Below, in pieces: positions 45,685-53,855 of a stretch of 64,000 bases of DNA; the stretch's first letter is position 1; each line of letters begins with the position of its first letter. Source of the DNA: Companilactobacillus mishanensis. GTDB lineage: Bacteria > Bacillota > Bacilli > Lactobacillales > Lactobacillaceae. Under the pieces are notes generated by a model. That model ran no database searches and was not told the DNA's origin. It saw only the letters and a list, made by a program, of their open reading frames with translations. The stretch is from assembly GCF_003946505.1 (NCBI RefSeq), contig NZ_RHON01000001.1, forward strand, positions 434,001 to 498,000, written 5' to 3'. A program made the translations under genes and the position numbers.

Positions 45685-46089
45685 ATGGGAACATTTGATT
45701 TATCAGAACAAAACATTGAAGATATTTACAACAATAAAATAAGATCTCTATTGATAAGAGACGATAGTGATCATGTGGTAATGATTAATAGTTTTAGTCA
45801 ATTTCCAAATGAGACATTTGGACCTGATCAAACATATACACAACAAATTGATGGAATAATTTCATATATGTATCAAGACTTGATTACTGTTAAAGATATC
45901 AAATTCGAATCATTACAAGGAAAAGAAGCTGAAAATTTAGAAAGATTTCATACTTTGATAACATATAACTGGCCTGCAGAAAATCCACTTATGAAAGAAT
46001 CATATGATGCGAAAACTCATGAATCTAAATTAGAAAATACCTTTATGGATAAAATGATTTCAGAGATCCACGGCCACTCTGAATCGTGA
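45685..46089 (+). CDS. Hypothetical protein, 134 residues
   Basis: Not recognised. An acidic soluble protein starting MGTFDLSEQNIEDIYNNKIRSLLI, with no signal peptide or membrane segment. I start at this ATG because GAGGAGA precedes it by 8 nt. The longer open frame overlaps the previous gene in another frame and has no site. It follows the DUF4352-like gene by 52 nt and may be in the same transcript. Confidence 0.7.
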   Translation: MGTFDLSEQNIEDIYNNKIRSLLIRDDSDHVVMINSFSQFPNETFGPDQTYTQQIDGIISYMYQDLITVKDIKFESLQGKEAENLERFHTLITYNWPAENPLMKESYDAKTHESKLENTFMDKMISEIHGHSES

Positions 46090-46197
46090 TATGTCTATAT
46101 TTTAAAAATATTCTTTGGAAACAAGTAATAATTTGTATATGGATTAATATTTCAATCTGATATACTTAATCGTACAAAAAAAGCCGAGGAGAAATTC

Positions 46198-46815
46198 ATG
46201 ATAACCATACTATCTTTAATATTTTTAATCAGTGGATTCCTAATCTGGTTTTACATAAAAAAACAACCAAATAAAAATCGTAGAAATATTTCGATAGTGA
46301 TCGTCATCTTTACTGGAATTCTTATTGGAATTCTGAGTCCAAACGAACAAACGTCAACTAATGAAGCGAATATTACATCGTCGAAAAACATTTCTAGTGA
46401 GAATAACAAAAAACAACCTACTAAAGATGATAGGAAACAAAAATCAAAAAAATCTTCCAAAAAAATAAAATCTAAGCAGTCAGAAGCAAAAGAACCTCGA
46501 AAAAAAGATAAATCAAGCAATAATGTAGAAATGCTTAAGGGATATGCCCAATCGTTTGGATTAAAAGATAGCGAAACTATCCAAAGACTAGTTGGTTCTG
46601 CGTATTCATCCACAGTAATTGACAATAATATGGCTTTTGGTTGGTGGACACCATATGGATCATTGATAAGGATTGACGATAGCCAGAGTCAAATTACATA
46701 TGTTTATAAATCTGATAAACAATCATCAACAGGACTTGGAGAATTATTGTATCAAGGTCATACAATAATTCAAAAGGCTCCAAGTAAATATAGATCTTAT
46801 GGACCAACTGGTTAG
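46198..46815 (+). CDS. Membrane-anchored hypothetical protein with Lys/Ser-rich linker
   Basis: 205 residues. Two hydrophobic segments (about 2-19 and 31-46) are followed by a very basic Lys/Ser linker (about 52-112). A small C-terminal domain comes next (about 113-205; MLKGYAQSFGLKDSETIQRLVGSAYSSTVI ... AFGWWTPYGSLIRIDD). The C-terminal part might bind something outside the cell, but I see no known motif. It ends 17 nt before the first of the two att-like repeats, so it could be cargo of an older element. Confidence 0.7.
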   Translation: MITILSLIFLISGFLIWFYIKKQPNKNRRNISIVIVIFTGILIGILSPNEQTSTNEANITSSKNISSENNKKQPTKDDRKQKSKKSSKKIKSKQSEAKEPRKKDKSSNNVEMLKGYAQSFGLKDSETIQRLVGSAYSSTVIDNNMAFGWWTPYGSLIRIDDSQSQITYVYKSDKQSSTGLGELLYQGHTIIQKAPSKYRSYGPTG

Positions 46816-46832
46816 TTTTAATTTTTACATTT

Positions 46833-46972
46833 TTTGTGTGGCTTTTGTGTGGCGGAACCACACAAGTGCAGTTTTATATAGAATTACAAAAAATAAAAAC
46901 CGCTATATACCAATGTATACAGCGGTTTTCAATTTACATAACAACTCTAAAATGTACTAAAAAAGCGAACTA
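46833..46972. repeat. Distal att-like direct repeat (copy A)
   Basis: 140 bp matching copy B (48723-48862) without gaps and with 17 mismatches in my hand alignment. It contains two direct arm-like motifs TTTGTGTGGC (46833-46842, 46844-46853; 11-bp period) and an inverted one (CCACACAA, 46858-46865). A hairpin AACCGCTATATAC / GTATACAGCGGTT (46898-46927) follows. The 16-bp core CTAAAAAAGCGAACTA is at 46957-46972, whose last 8 bases are the 3' end of tRNA-Gly. No integrase gene precedes this copy. Confidence 0.85.
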
Positions 46973-47006
46973 GCCTATTAAATATAAGAAAGATTTGAGG
47001 AATCTT

Positions 47007-47507
47007 ATGATGAATGATCAACTAACATTAAAGGGAACGAATGGTCAATTAATTGCAGATGACGATAAAATAACTATTCAAAGGAAAGGATTATTTGGTG
47101 TTATGTCACAAGGTATAAAGGGCGGACGTACTATTTTCTACTCCGACATCAAATCAATTGAATTCAGAAAACCTTCATTCTTTTCAAACGGTTATATTCA
47201 ACTACTAACCAATTTAGAATTATCAAACAAAGAAAATACTACATTTGCGGGAACTACCACTAATGATGCAATTAAGGATCCAAATACAGTCATTTTGAGA
47301 GCGTTCAAAAAAGGAAAAAAAGATGAATCAGAGAATTTTTATAATTTTGTATCTAGCAAATGGAATGCAGCTAAAAGTGGAAAGAATGTTGCTACAAGTC
47401 CAGTATCTATTGCTGATGAAATTGAAAAATTCAAAAAACTATTGGATGAGAATATTATTACCCCAGAAGAGTTTGATAAAAAAAAACAAGAATTACTTAG
47501 TAACTAA
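47007..47507 (+). CDS. DUF4429/SHOCT-domain protein
   Basis: 166 residues. The N-terminal part (about 1-115) resembles a bacterial PH-like/DUF4429 domain (GLFGVMSQGIKGGRTIFYSDIKSIEFRKPSFF). The C-terminal SHOCT motif (about 135-166; EIEKFKKLLDENIITPEEFDKKKQELL) is typical of phage- and mobile-element-linked proteins. I start at the ATG 6 nt after GAGG; a TTG four codons upstream overlaps that site. It is the only cargo between the left core and the integrase. The function of SHOCT proteins is largely unknown. Confidence 0.85.
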   Translation: MMNDQLTLKGTNGQLIADDDKITIQRKGLFGVMSQGIKGGRTIFYSDIKSIEFRKPSFFSNGYIQLLTNLELSNKENTTFAGTTTNDAIKDPNTVILRAFKKGKKDESENFYNFVSSKWNAAKSGKNVATSPVSIADEIEKFKKLLDENIITPEEFDKKKQELLSN

Positions 47508-47511
47508 TTAA

Positions 47512-47523
47512 TTGTCCGGACAA
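47512..47523. promoter_or_regulatory. Perfect 12-bp palindrome ahead of the integrase
   Basis: TTGTCCGGACAA, 5 nt after the SHOCT-protein stop. It is the right size for an operator half-site pair but may be chance. Confidence 0.3.
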
Positions 47524-47536
47524 CGATGACAATCAA

Positions 47537-47570
47537 AAAAATAAGTCTAATGTAGGCTTATTTATTTTTA
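47537..47570 (+). terminator. Terminator after the SHOCT gene
   Basis: AAATAAGTCTA / TAGGCTTATTT with a 3-nt loop followed by ATTTTT, separating the cargo gene from the integrase. Confidence 0.75.
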
Positions 47571-47597
47571 CCCAAATTACATTTTGGAGGTGTAATT

Positions 47598-48722
47598 ATG
47601 CAAGTATATAAGCGGGGTAAAACATGGACATACCGAGTTTGGATAACTAATAAATATGGAAAGAGAGTCTCTTCTTCCCAAGGCGGGTTCAAAACTAAGC
47701 AGGAAGCAACAACCACTGGGTTAGAGATTGCATTAAAAGCAAAACAATCTGGAATATCCAAACGTGAAAATACTACCTTTCACGATTATTATGTATACTG
47801 GATTAACACTTACAAAATCGGTCGACTAGATATTACCAGCGAAAGAAAATATAAGCTGATTGATAAATTAATTGAAAAGCAATTCGGTAATACCCTACTC
47901 AAAGATATAAGTCGTACTGAGTATCAGAAAATGATTGATACATATGCCGAAAATCATGCAAGAAAAACCGTGAATGAAGTCAATGGCAGGATTCGAAAAG
48001 TCGTACAAGGTGCCATTGATGAAAGAATCATATACAGTGACTTCACACGAAACATTTTTATTTCCGGGCTTGCAAGTAAATCTTCTAATCTAAAATACAT
48101 TGAAGAAAACCAAGCGCAGAAATTAAAAGAAATGTGTTTAGACAGTGCTAGTATGATCGCCATTACAAATTATGAGATTGTATTTGGATTGTTAACTGGT
48201 TGCCGCATTGGTGAAGTTATGGGTTTAACCTGGGATTGTGTTGACTTCAAGAATAAAAATGTGAACATTAACAAATCTTATGATTATGTTAATTACACTG
48301 GATTCAAACCAACAAAAACAGTATCGTCAATCCGAGTTATATCAATACCTAATGATTTAGTTGCAATGTTAAAAAAGCTCAAAGCAGAACAATCTGAGTT
48401 GTTTATAAAACAAGGTGACCGTGACCCGGAAAATCTTGTGTTTAGAAATGCTGATCATAAAATATCCTCCGACAATGGTGTTAATCATAACTTGAAAAAC
48501 AAACTGAAAAAAATTAAAGGTGCCACTCCAATTACATTTCATGGACTACGGCATACCCATGACTCAATATTAATTTCAAACGGAGTAGACATCAGCTATA
48601 TATCCGAACGGCTTGGACATAAAGACATAACAATTACCCTTCGTGTTTACTCACACTTACTAAAAAAAGCAAAGATTGAACAAAACAATAAAGCAATGAA
48701 AGTACTGTCATCTCAACTGTAA
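47598..48722 (+). CDS. int: Tyrosine-type site-specific integrase
   Basis: 374-residue phage-type recombinase. The N-terminal arm-binding domain (about 1-50; KRGKTWTYRVWITNKYGKR) and core-binding SAM-like domain (about 60-160) precede the catalytic domain. Its residues are Arg203 in TGCRIGEVMGL, His315 and Arg318 in HGLRHTH, His341 in LGHKDI and the nucleophile Tyr351 in RVYSHL, so all are present. GGAGGTG precedes the ATG. It ends 3 bp before the arm-like motifs of copy B, the standard int-attP order. No excisionase or repressor gene is visible nearby. Confidence 0.96.
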   Translation: MQVYKRGKTWTYRVWITNKYGKRVSSSQGGFKTKQEATTTGLEIALKAKQSGISKRENTTFHDYYVYWINTYKIGRLDITSERKYKLIDKLIEKQFGNTLLKDISRTEYQKMIDTYAENHARKTVNEVNGRIRKVVQGAIDERIIYSDFTRNIFISGLASKSSNLKYIEENQAQKLKEMCLDSASMIAITNYEIVFGLLTGCRIGEVMGLTWDCVDFKNKNVNINKSYDYVNYTGFKPTKTVSSIRVISIPNDLVAMLKKLKAEQSELFIKQGDRDPENLVFRNADHKISSDNGVNHNLKNKLKKIKGATPITFHGLRHTHDSILISNGVDISYISERLGHKDITITLRVYSHLLKKAKIEQNNKAMKVLSSQL

Positions 48723-48862
48723 TTTGTGTGATTTTTGTGTGATTCAATCACACAAATGCAGTTTTGCATAGAATTGCAAAAAACAAGAACCGCTATATAC
48801 CAGTGTATACAGCGGTTTTAAGTTTACATAACAACTCTAAAATGTGCTAAAAAAGCGAACTA
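48723..48862. repeat. tRNA-proximal att-like direct repeat (copy B)
   Basis: Begins directly after the integrase stop. Two TTTGTGTGAT motifs (48723-48732, 48734-48743) and an exact inverted copy ATCACACAAA (48747-48756) lie at its start, then the hairpin AACCGCTATATAC / GTATACAGCGGTT (48788-48817) and the core at 48847-48862 entering tRNA-Gly. All three arm-like motifs end in GA-T here where copy A has GG-C. Confidence 0.85.
48787..48821. terminator. Hairpin between integrase and tRNA-Gly
   Basis: 13-bp stem with one mismatch and a 4-nt loop, T-rich on both sides. It can terminate the integrase transcript on the plus strand and the tRNA transcript on the minus strand. Confidence 0.65.
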
Positions 48863-48924
48863 CGAGAATCGAACTCGCGACACTAGCTTGGGAAGCTGGT
48901 ATTTTACCATTAAACTAAGTTCGC
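48854..48924 (-). tRNA. tRNA-Gly (anticodon CCC)
   Basis: On the minus strand: acceptor arms GCGAACT / AGTTCGC, D-arm GTTTAATGGTAAAAT, anticodon loop TTCCCAA (anticodon CCC), and T-arm CGAGTTCGATTCTCG, followed by a U discriminator and a T run. The anticodon stem has one C-A mismatch. The last 8 encoded bases are shared with the att core, so the integration kept the gene intact. CCA is not encoded. Confidence 0.93.
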
Positions 48925-49131
48925 ATATATAAATCATACAACACAAATATTATACCCTATCTTGTAATAAATTGATAAAATTTTATTTCCAACTCTAGAA
49001 TTACAATTTGATAAAATTTATTTTAAATTATCGAATCAATTCGCGATATAAATTGATTTATCAGCATTGGTATCCTAAAATCGAAGATAACGATAGATTT
49101 CTATCAATATCGTCACGAGGAGAAGAAAGAA
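48925..49131. other. AT-rich upstream region
   Basis: Between the divergent tRNA-Gly and the lipoprotein gene. Very AT-rich. It presumably holds both promoters, but I see no clear -35/-10 pair. GGAGAAG (49117-49125 region) is the ribosome binding site of the lipoprotein gene. Confidence 0.4.
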
Positions 49132-49629
49132 ATGAAAAAAACTATAGTTACGTTGATGGCTGCTATCACTTTGATGGGAACTGCAACATTTGCTACTGCT
49201 TGTTCAACTAACGGTGCAAAGACAGAACAAGCAGAAACACATTCTGCTAAGAAAATTACCAAAGATGAAATCAAAGGTCAAAAATATGTCGGTGTAAGTA
49301 AAGACAACAAAGACCAATACTTAACATTCTTTAGCGGCAAGGATAACAAGACTACTGCTCATTACCAAGTTGACAAGAAGGGTAACAAGAAGTCAATTTC
49401 ATACTTTGCAACTAAGCCTCAACCAAAACTAGTTATCAACAAAAAGAACCCTAAACAATTCAAGCTTACTGGTGGAATGAACGTTATGTCAGCTCCAGAA
49501 TTCCACTATGATCAATATTCTAAAAAAGTTGGTAAAACAACAATTCAAACTCCAGATGGCAAAAAGTGGAAATTAAACACTCAAAAGCAATCTAAGATGA
49601 TTGATGCACTTCAAAAAGAAGCTAAATAA
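49132..49629 (+). CDS. Probable secreted lipoprotein, unknown function
   Basis: 165 residues. Signal peptide of about 23 residues ending in ATFATAC; the Cys at position 24 makes it lipoprotein-like, although the -3 position is Ala and not Leu. A Thr/Glu/Lys linker leads to a domain (about 45-165) with KITKDEIKGQKYVGVSKDNKDQYLTFFSGKDNKTTAHYQVDKKGNKK, probably a beta-barrel-like extracellular domain. I do not recognise a family. A palindromic terminator follows. Confidence 0.8.
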   Translation: MKKTIVTLMAAITLMGTATFATACSTNGAKTEQAETHSAKKITKDEIKGQKYVGVSKDNKDQYLTFFSGKDNKTTAHYQVDKKGNKKSISYFATKPQPKLVINKKNPKQFKLTGGMNVMSAPEFHYDQYSKKVGKTTIQTPDGKKWKLNTQKQSKMIDALQKEAK

Positions 49630-49640
49630 TTTCAAAAAGA

Positions 49641-49671
49641 CCCCAAATCATATGATTTGGAGTTTTTTTTA
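49641..49671 (+). terminator. Terminator of the lipoprotein gene
   Basis: Perfect 18-bp palindrome CCAAATCATATGATTTGG then eight T. It touches the stop codon of the convergent surface-protein gene. Confidence 0.9.
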
Positions 49672-51879
49672 TAACGTATCGGCCATTGTCCAAGTTACCT
49701 TGGCCTTATATTTCCCTTTTGCCATTGGGACTTCGTTGGCACACATCTTTAGACCACGGTCTTTCTCCCAAAAAACGCCGTCACAATCTGTGGTTGTATC
49801 TTTCTTAATGTCGTTTTGCGGAACTACGACACTCTCCCTACTTAAATCTGAATAATTACCTTCAGCATTGTAATATCTTAAACTGACTGGTAATACTTCT
49901 TTTGAACTCTCATCTTGAAATGGAGTTTCTTGCGTTACATAGAGCGTGTAATGGGATTTCTCCCGGCGTTGATCATCGACTGACATTACAGAATCTCGAA
50001 TGTCATTAAAATTTTCCCTATTATAGACTTTATCTTTTTGAAACAAGTGATGGCGTCCAAACATGATATTGTTGGCGGATAGCTTAATGGAATTTGTCCT
50101 GAAATGTATGATTACATTATTTCCAACTTTCATATATCCGTCTTCTTCACTTTGACTACCACCATTTGGATTTCCTGATTGCCCAGTTACAAATGGAGTT
50201 GTTATAAAATTGCCCTTTTCATTAGTTCCAGTCACTACTAATTTTACTGAAACAACATGCTTAGCTTGCGATTCTGTGAATTCGAATCCACCCACTTCTA
50301 ACTGGTAATCGGAATTAATTTTGAAATCCTTGTTGTCTAAAACTTTTCCATCCAGCTTAACTTCTTTGATATCACTTAATTTTGTACTTGAATGTAATGG
50401 CAATTTATATTTACCAAATTTTAGTTCCCGCTTCGGATCGTCATTTGTTAGTTCACTCTCAAATAACAATTCGTCTCCTTTAATTACTTCGTGAACTGCC
50501 TTGTCGTAATTATTTTTATCTTGATAAGTTAAATCTTGTATAGAAGTTTTAACTTCAATTTTTGGAGTTCCTCCCATGTTTACGTAAAGCCGTGCTTTGT
50601 TAGTCTTGAAATGAAAATTAGTTACCATATTACCAGTCGTAAATTCACAATAATACTGATAATTATTCCATTCTTTTTTCACGTGCTTCAATGTTAATGA
50701 TAAATCCCTTTCACCTTTGTCAGAAATTTTTTCTGATCTACCTTTTGTATCGACTTGAAACCATTTAGTCGTGTAATCTTTCGGCAAAGTTTTTGGATCC
50801 ATTCCTTTAACTTCAAAGTATGCAGTTTTACCTTGATCGACCGTTACATCATTTAAACCACCCCCTACAGTGACTTTTGTTTTATCTTTCATAATGGTTC
50901 CTTCGGCTCCGGTAAATGTACCTGTGATGTTTACAACACCTTCTGCACCGATTTCGTTACCCTGAATCTCCCCAGTATCACGATTAACTTTAGCAACTGA
51001 CTCATTATCACCCTCCCAAGTGATATTCCCAGTCGCATTTCCTGGAACAGTGGTTCCATGAGCATAAGTTACATTATCAGTATTTTTTGAATTGAAAATA
51101 TAATCATGCTCGACTCTAGCTGAAAAACCTTTTGCCTTGATGGGTTTATCAACAACTTCGACTTCGGCAATTTTTGAATCATAATGAGTGTTACCTATGA
51201 TGCCTAATAGACCTGCAGAATATGCTCTGACAAAGTAATAGTACTTACCTTCTTTTGTTGAGCTAAAAGTATAATCATGATGCTTATGAGATGGTTCTCC
51301 CGAACTAACTCGTTTCCAAGATTTCTTATCTTTAGGTTTGGTACTTGTGTACCAACGATAATTTGGAACAACATCTTTTAAAATCAAGACACCTTTTAAT
51401 CTCCCCCAAACTGATTCAATGAAACGAGATCTAATAGAAATTTCTTCGCCTTTTCCCACTGAATACAGTGGTTTTGGTTGAACAAGAAATCCACTATCAT
51501 AAACTATTCCCATTCCCATTCCAATCGGGCTTGCTTCATGGTAATCTGACCAATTTCTTGTATCTATATAATCATCATGCGTGCCTTCCTCTGAAGATGA
51601 ATTGTCCGAATTGGTTTGGGTTTCAACTTCTGGTGAATCCTGATTTTTATCATCTGCAACTTCTTCAGTATTATTTGGATCTATCTCACTTGTATCGATT
51701 TGATTTGTATCGATTGATCCAGTAGAAGAATTCGAATTTTGATTTTCATTCACATTTGAAATTGTTGTTTCTGGATCTTCCACAGCTTGAGCAACTGCCA
51801 AATAGCAACCTGCCACATGCAGAAGAACTAATATACTTCCCACTAATAGAATAATTGTTCTATATATTTTTTTGTTCAT
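49669..51879 (-). CDS. Large secreted surface protein with divergent WxL-like C-terminus
   Basis: 736 residues. N-terminal signal peptide (about 1-31, IILLVGSILVLLHVAGCYLAVAQA), then an Asn/Ser/Asp/Glu-rich linker (about 35-95). Ig-like beta regions follow, including a BIG2-like segment (about 255-345; TTVPGNATGNITWEGDNESVAKVNRDTGEIQG). The C-terminal domain (about 590-736) shows SANNIMFGRHHLF and ends KVTWTMADTL, like the WxL domain that binds peptidoglycan non-covalently. The central tripeptide reads Y-T-L, not W-x-L. There is no LPxTG anchor. A perfect cre site lies about 145 bp upstream. A role in binding carbohydrate or host material is inference. Confidence 0.8.
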   Translation of the reverse strand: MNKKIYRTIILLVGSILVLLHVAGCYLAVAQAVEDPETTISNVNENQNSNSSTGSIDTNQIDTSEIDPNNTEEVADDKNQDSPEVETQTNSDNSSSEEGTHDDYIDTRNWSDYHEASPIGMGMGIVYDSGFLVQPKPLYSVGKGEEISIRSRFIESVWGRLKGVLILKDVVPNYRWYTSTKPKDKKSWKRVSSGEPSHKHHDYTFSSTKEGKYYYFVRAYSAGLLGIIGNTHYDSKIAEVEVVDKPIKAKGFSARVEHDYIFNSKNTDNVTYAHGTTVPGNATGNITWEGDNESVAKVNRDTGEIQGNEIGAEGVVNITGTFTGAEGTIMKDKTKVTVGGGLNDVTVDQGKTAYFEVKGMDPKTLPKDYTTKWFQVDTKGRSEKISDKGERDLSLTLKHVKKEWNNYQYYCEFTTGNMVTNFHFKTNKARLYVNMGGTPKIEVKTSIQDLTYQDKNNYDKAVHEVIKGDELLFESELTNDDPKRELKFGKYKLPLHSSTKLSDIKEVKLDGKVLDNKDFKINSDYQLEVGGFEFTESQAKHVVSVKLVVTGTNEKGNFITTPFVTGQSGNPNGGSQSEEDGYMKVGNNVIIHFRTNSIKLSANNIMFGRHHLFQKDKVYNRENFNDIRDSVMSVDDQRREKSHYTLYVTQETPFQDESSKEVLPVSLRYYNAEGNYSDLSRESVVVPQNDIKKDTTTDCDGVFWEKDRGLKMCANEVPMAKGKYKAKVTWTMADTL

Positions 51880-52163
51880 CTTCTTTCCCCAACCTTCTAT
51901 AGCTTGCTCAATAAAATCTAACCGTTTGTATTAGCTATCCGATTTCACATCAAACAATAAAGGATTATGACAGCGATTTCAAATTTAAGTTTTTATTTTT
52001 TGAACCCCGCAAATACGTATATGTTAACGTTTTCACTTTAATATAAATTGATATTATAAAATTTTACCGAAAGAACAACTTCAAATTAAAAATAAATAAT
52101 AAGTAATTTAGTGATTATATTAATTAGTTTCACAAACTATGATTTGACAAAAATTTAACATAA
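51880..52163. other. Intergenic region upstream of the surface-protein gene
   Basis: About 280 bp, AT-rich. Apart from the cre site at 52022-52035 and the ribosome binding site near the gene, I see no ORF or strong hairpin. Confidence 0.5.
52022..52035. promoter_or_regulatory. CcpA-binding cre site
   Basis: TGTTAACGTTTTCA (minus strand TGAAAACGTTAACA) matches the cre consensus TGWNANCGNTNWCA at every position. It lies about 145 bp upstream of the surface-protein gene, so carbon catabolite control is likely. Confidence 0.75.
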
Positions 52164-52203
52164 CAAAAAAAGCTCCCCAGAATATTGTTCTGGAGAGCTT
52201 TTG
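52164..52203 (-). terminator. Terminator of glnA
   Basis: On the minus strand AAAAGCTCTCCAGAA / TTCTGGGGAGCTTTT with a 6-nt loop and T run, 24 nt after the glnA stop. Confidence 0.9.
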
Positions 52204-52226
52204 TGAAATTTGAAGATTTATTAAAA

Positions 52227-53555
52227 TTAGTATAGTGGCATATAAGTGTCACGTTCCCATTGAGAAACTGTTTGACAATACTTATCCCACTCTGCATTCT
52301 TAGCAGCAAATAAACTATTTGTGAGGCCTTTACCTAATGATGATTGTACGAACTCATCTTTTCTCAAAGCCTTCAATGAATTATGTAATGTTGATGGTAA
52401 TTCATGAATTCCAAGTTCCTCACGGCGTTCATCTGTCATAGCATAAATGTTTTCTTTTACTTCTGGCATCAAATCATAGTTACTTTGGAGACCATCAAGA
52501 CCGGCGTCCAAAATACATGCGATTGCCAAATATGGATTTGTTGTTGGATCAACACTTCTCATTTCAATACGTTTTGACTTACCTTTAGCAGCAGGTACAC
52601 GTACTAATGGTGATCTATTTTTACTTGACCAGGCGATGTATGTTGGTGCTTCATATCCTGGTACTAAACGTTTGTAAGAATTAATAGTTGGATTATTAAC
52701 GGCAGTTAGTGCACGAGCATGAGTTAAGATACCACTCAAGAATTGTTTAGCTAAGTCAGACAGCATATCATTTTCGTCATCAAAGATATTATCGTCACCT
52801 TTGAACAATGACATATTGATATGCATACCTGATCCGTTTATACCTTGTAATGGTTTTGGCATGAATGTTGCATATAGACCATGTCTTCTAGCAACTGTCT
52901 TTACAACTAACTTAAATGTTTGAATACTGTCAGCTGCAGAAATTGCATCTTCATACTTGAAATCAATTTCTTGTTGACCTGGTGCTACTTCGTGGTGACT
53001 TGCTTCAACTTCAAAGCCCATCTTTTCAAGAATCAAGACAATGTCACGACGACAATTTTCACCTAAATCAACTGGTGAAAAGTCAAAGTAGCTACCATCA
53101 TCATTAAGCTTCAATGTTGGTTGGCCATTTTCATCTGTGTTAAATAGGAAGAATTCAGGCTCTGGTCCAATATTGAAATCTGTATAGCCCATCGATCTCA
53201 TTTTTTCAATAATACGAGCTAGGTTTGTACGAGGATCTCCAGCAAATGGCTTACCATCTGTTGTGTAAATATCACAAATCAAACGTGCAACTTTACCATG
53301 TTCTGATCCCCATGGGAATACTAACCATGTTCTTAGATCTGGGTGAAGTAGCATATCGCTTTCTTCTATTCTAGTGAAACCATCGATTGAAGATCCATCG
53401 AATGTAATCTTGTTTGCAAGCACCTTATCTATCTGTGAAACAGGCACCTCAACGTTCTTAATCATACCGTTGATGTCTGTAAACATTAAACAGATAAATT
53501 CAACATTTTCTTCACTTGCCATTTCTTTAATGTCTTCAGCAGAATACTTATGCAA
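52227..53555 (-). CDS. glnA: Glutamine synthetase, type I
   Basis: Glutamate + NH3 + ATP to glutamine; a cytosolic dodecamer. The TTG start at 53555 ([19 protein letters not shown]) lies 8 nt after AGGAG and gives 442 residues, the usual GSI-alpha length. An upstream in-frame extension would add a hydrophobic segment alien to the family. Motifs: [14 protein letters not shown], the 50s loop region [43 protein letters not shown], and [21 protein letters not shown]. There is no glnR directly upstream, unlike the glnRA order of many relatives. Confidence 0.97.
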   Translation of the reverse strand: MHKYSAEDIKEMASEENVEFICLMFTDINGMIKNVEVPVSQIDKVLANKITFDGSSIDGFTRIEESDMLLHPDLRTWLVFPWGSEHGKVARLICDIYTTDGKPFAGDPRTNLARIIEKMRSMGYTDFNIGPEPEFFLFNTDENGQPTLKLNDDGSYFDFSPVDLGENCRRDIVLILEKMGFEVEASHHEVAPGQQEIDFKYEDAISAADSIQTFKLVVKTVARRHGLYATFMPKPLQGINGSGMHINMSLFKGDDNIFDDENDMLSDLAKQFLSGILTHARALTAVNNPTINSYKRLVPGYEAPTYIAWSSKNRSPLVRVPAAKGKSKRIEMRSVDPTTNPYLAIACILDAGLDGLQSNYDLMPEVKENIYAMTDERREELGIHELPSTLHNSLKALRKDEFVQSSLGKGLTNSLFAAKNAEWDKYCQTVSQWERDTYMPLY

Positions 53556-53855
53556 TTTGATCGCTCCTTTTCTTGTATATACCAATTTTGTTCTGTCACT
53601 AAAAATCGTTAATCCAATAACAAATTTTAACAATAAAACGATAATACCAATTTCAATTAATACTGTCAAATTATTCTTTGTAATATATTTAACAATTAAT
53701 AACATACCATGAAAATTACTTTAAAATAGCATGATTTTAGAAAAAATTATTTAACTTTTTCGATTGACTTCTATATCGTTAACAGTTAAATTATATATGC
53801 GAACAAAATACGGAATTTATTTGAATATAGTTCGCATTTTGGAGAGTATAAAATA
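53556..53855. other. Divergent glnA/guaC control region
   Basis: About 300 bp, AT-rich. It contains a TTGACT -35 (53764-53769) with TAAATT 17 nt later for guaC, and the PurBox-like repeats described separately. I looked for the GlnR consensus TGTNAN7TNACA upstream of glnA and found only poor matches. Confidence 0.5.
53797..53837. promoter_or_regulatory. PurBox-like inverted repeat upstream of guaC
   Basis: ATGCGAAC (53797-53804) and GTTCGCAT (53830-53837) are perfect inverted copies 25 bp apart, each resembling the CGAAC core of the PurR box, set between the promoter and the ribosome binding site of guaC. PurR control of guaC is known in Bacillus; here it is inference. Confidence 0.5.

Larger units (their letters stand above)
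46957..48862 (+). mobile_element. Small integrated element at tRNA-Gly(CCC), about 1.9 kb
   Basis: Bounded by two identical 16-bp cores (CTAAAAAAGCGAACTA, offset 1890 bp). It carries only a DUF4429/SHOCT gene and a tyrosine integrase whose 3' end faces the tRNA. Integrases often target tRNA 3' ends and rebuild the tRNA at one junction, which is what is seen: the right junction holds the intact tRNA-Gly and the left one only its last 8 bases. With two genes it is either a decayed prophage or a very small satellite or island. Confidence 0.75.

Noticed and set aside
53556-53705. 50-codon hydrophobic N-terminal extension of glnA in the same frame
   Set aside because: The TTG at 53555 has a good AGGAG site and gives the exact family length; the extension has no ribosome binding site and adds a membrane segment foreign to glutamine synthetase.
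53560-53720. GlnR operator upstream of glnA
   Set aside because: Nearest sequences (TGTTA ... TAACG and TGTTA ... TTAAA) miss required bases or spacing of TGTNAN7TNACA.
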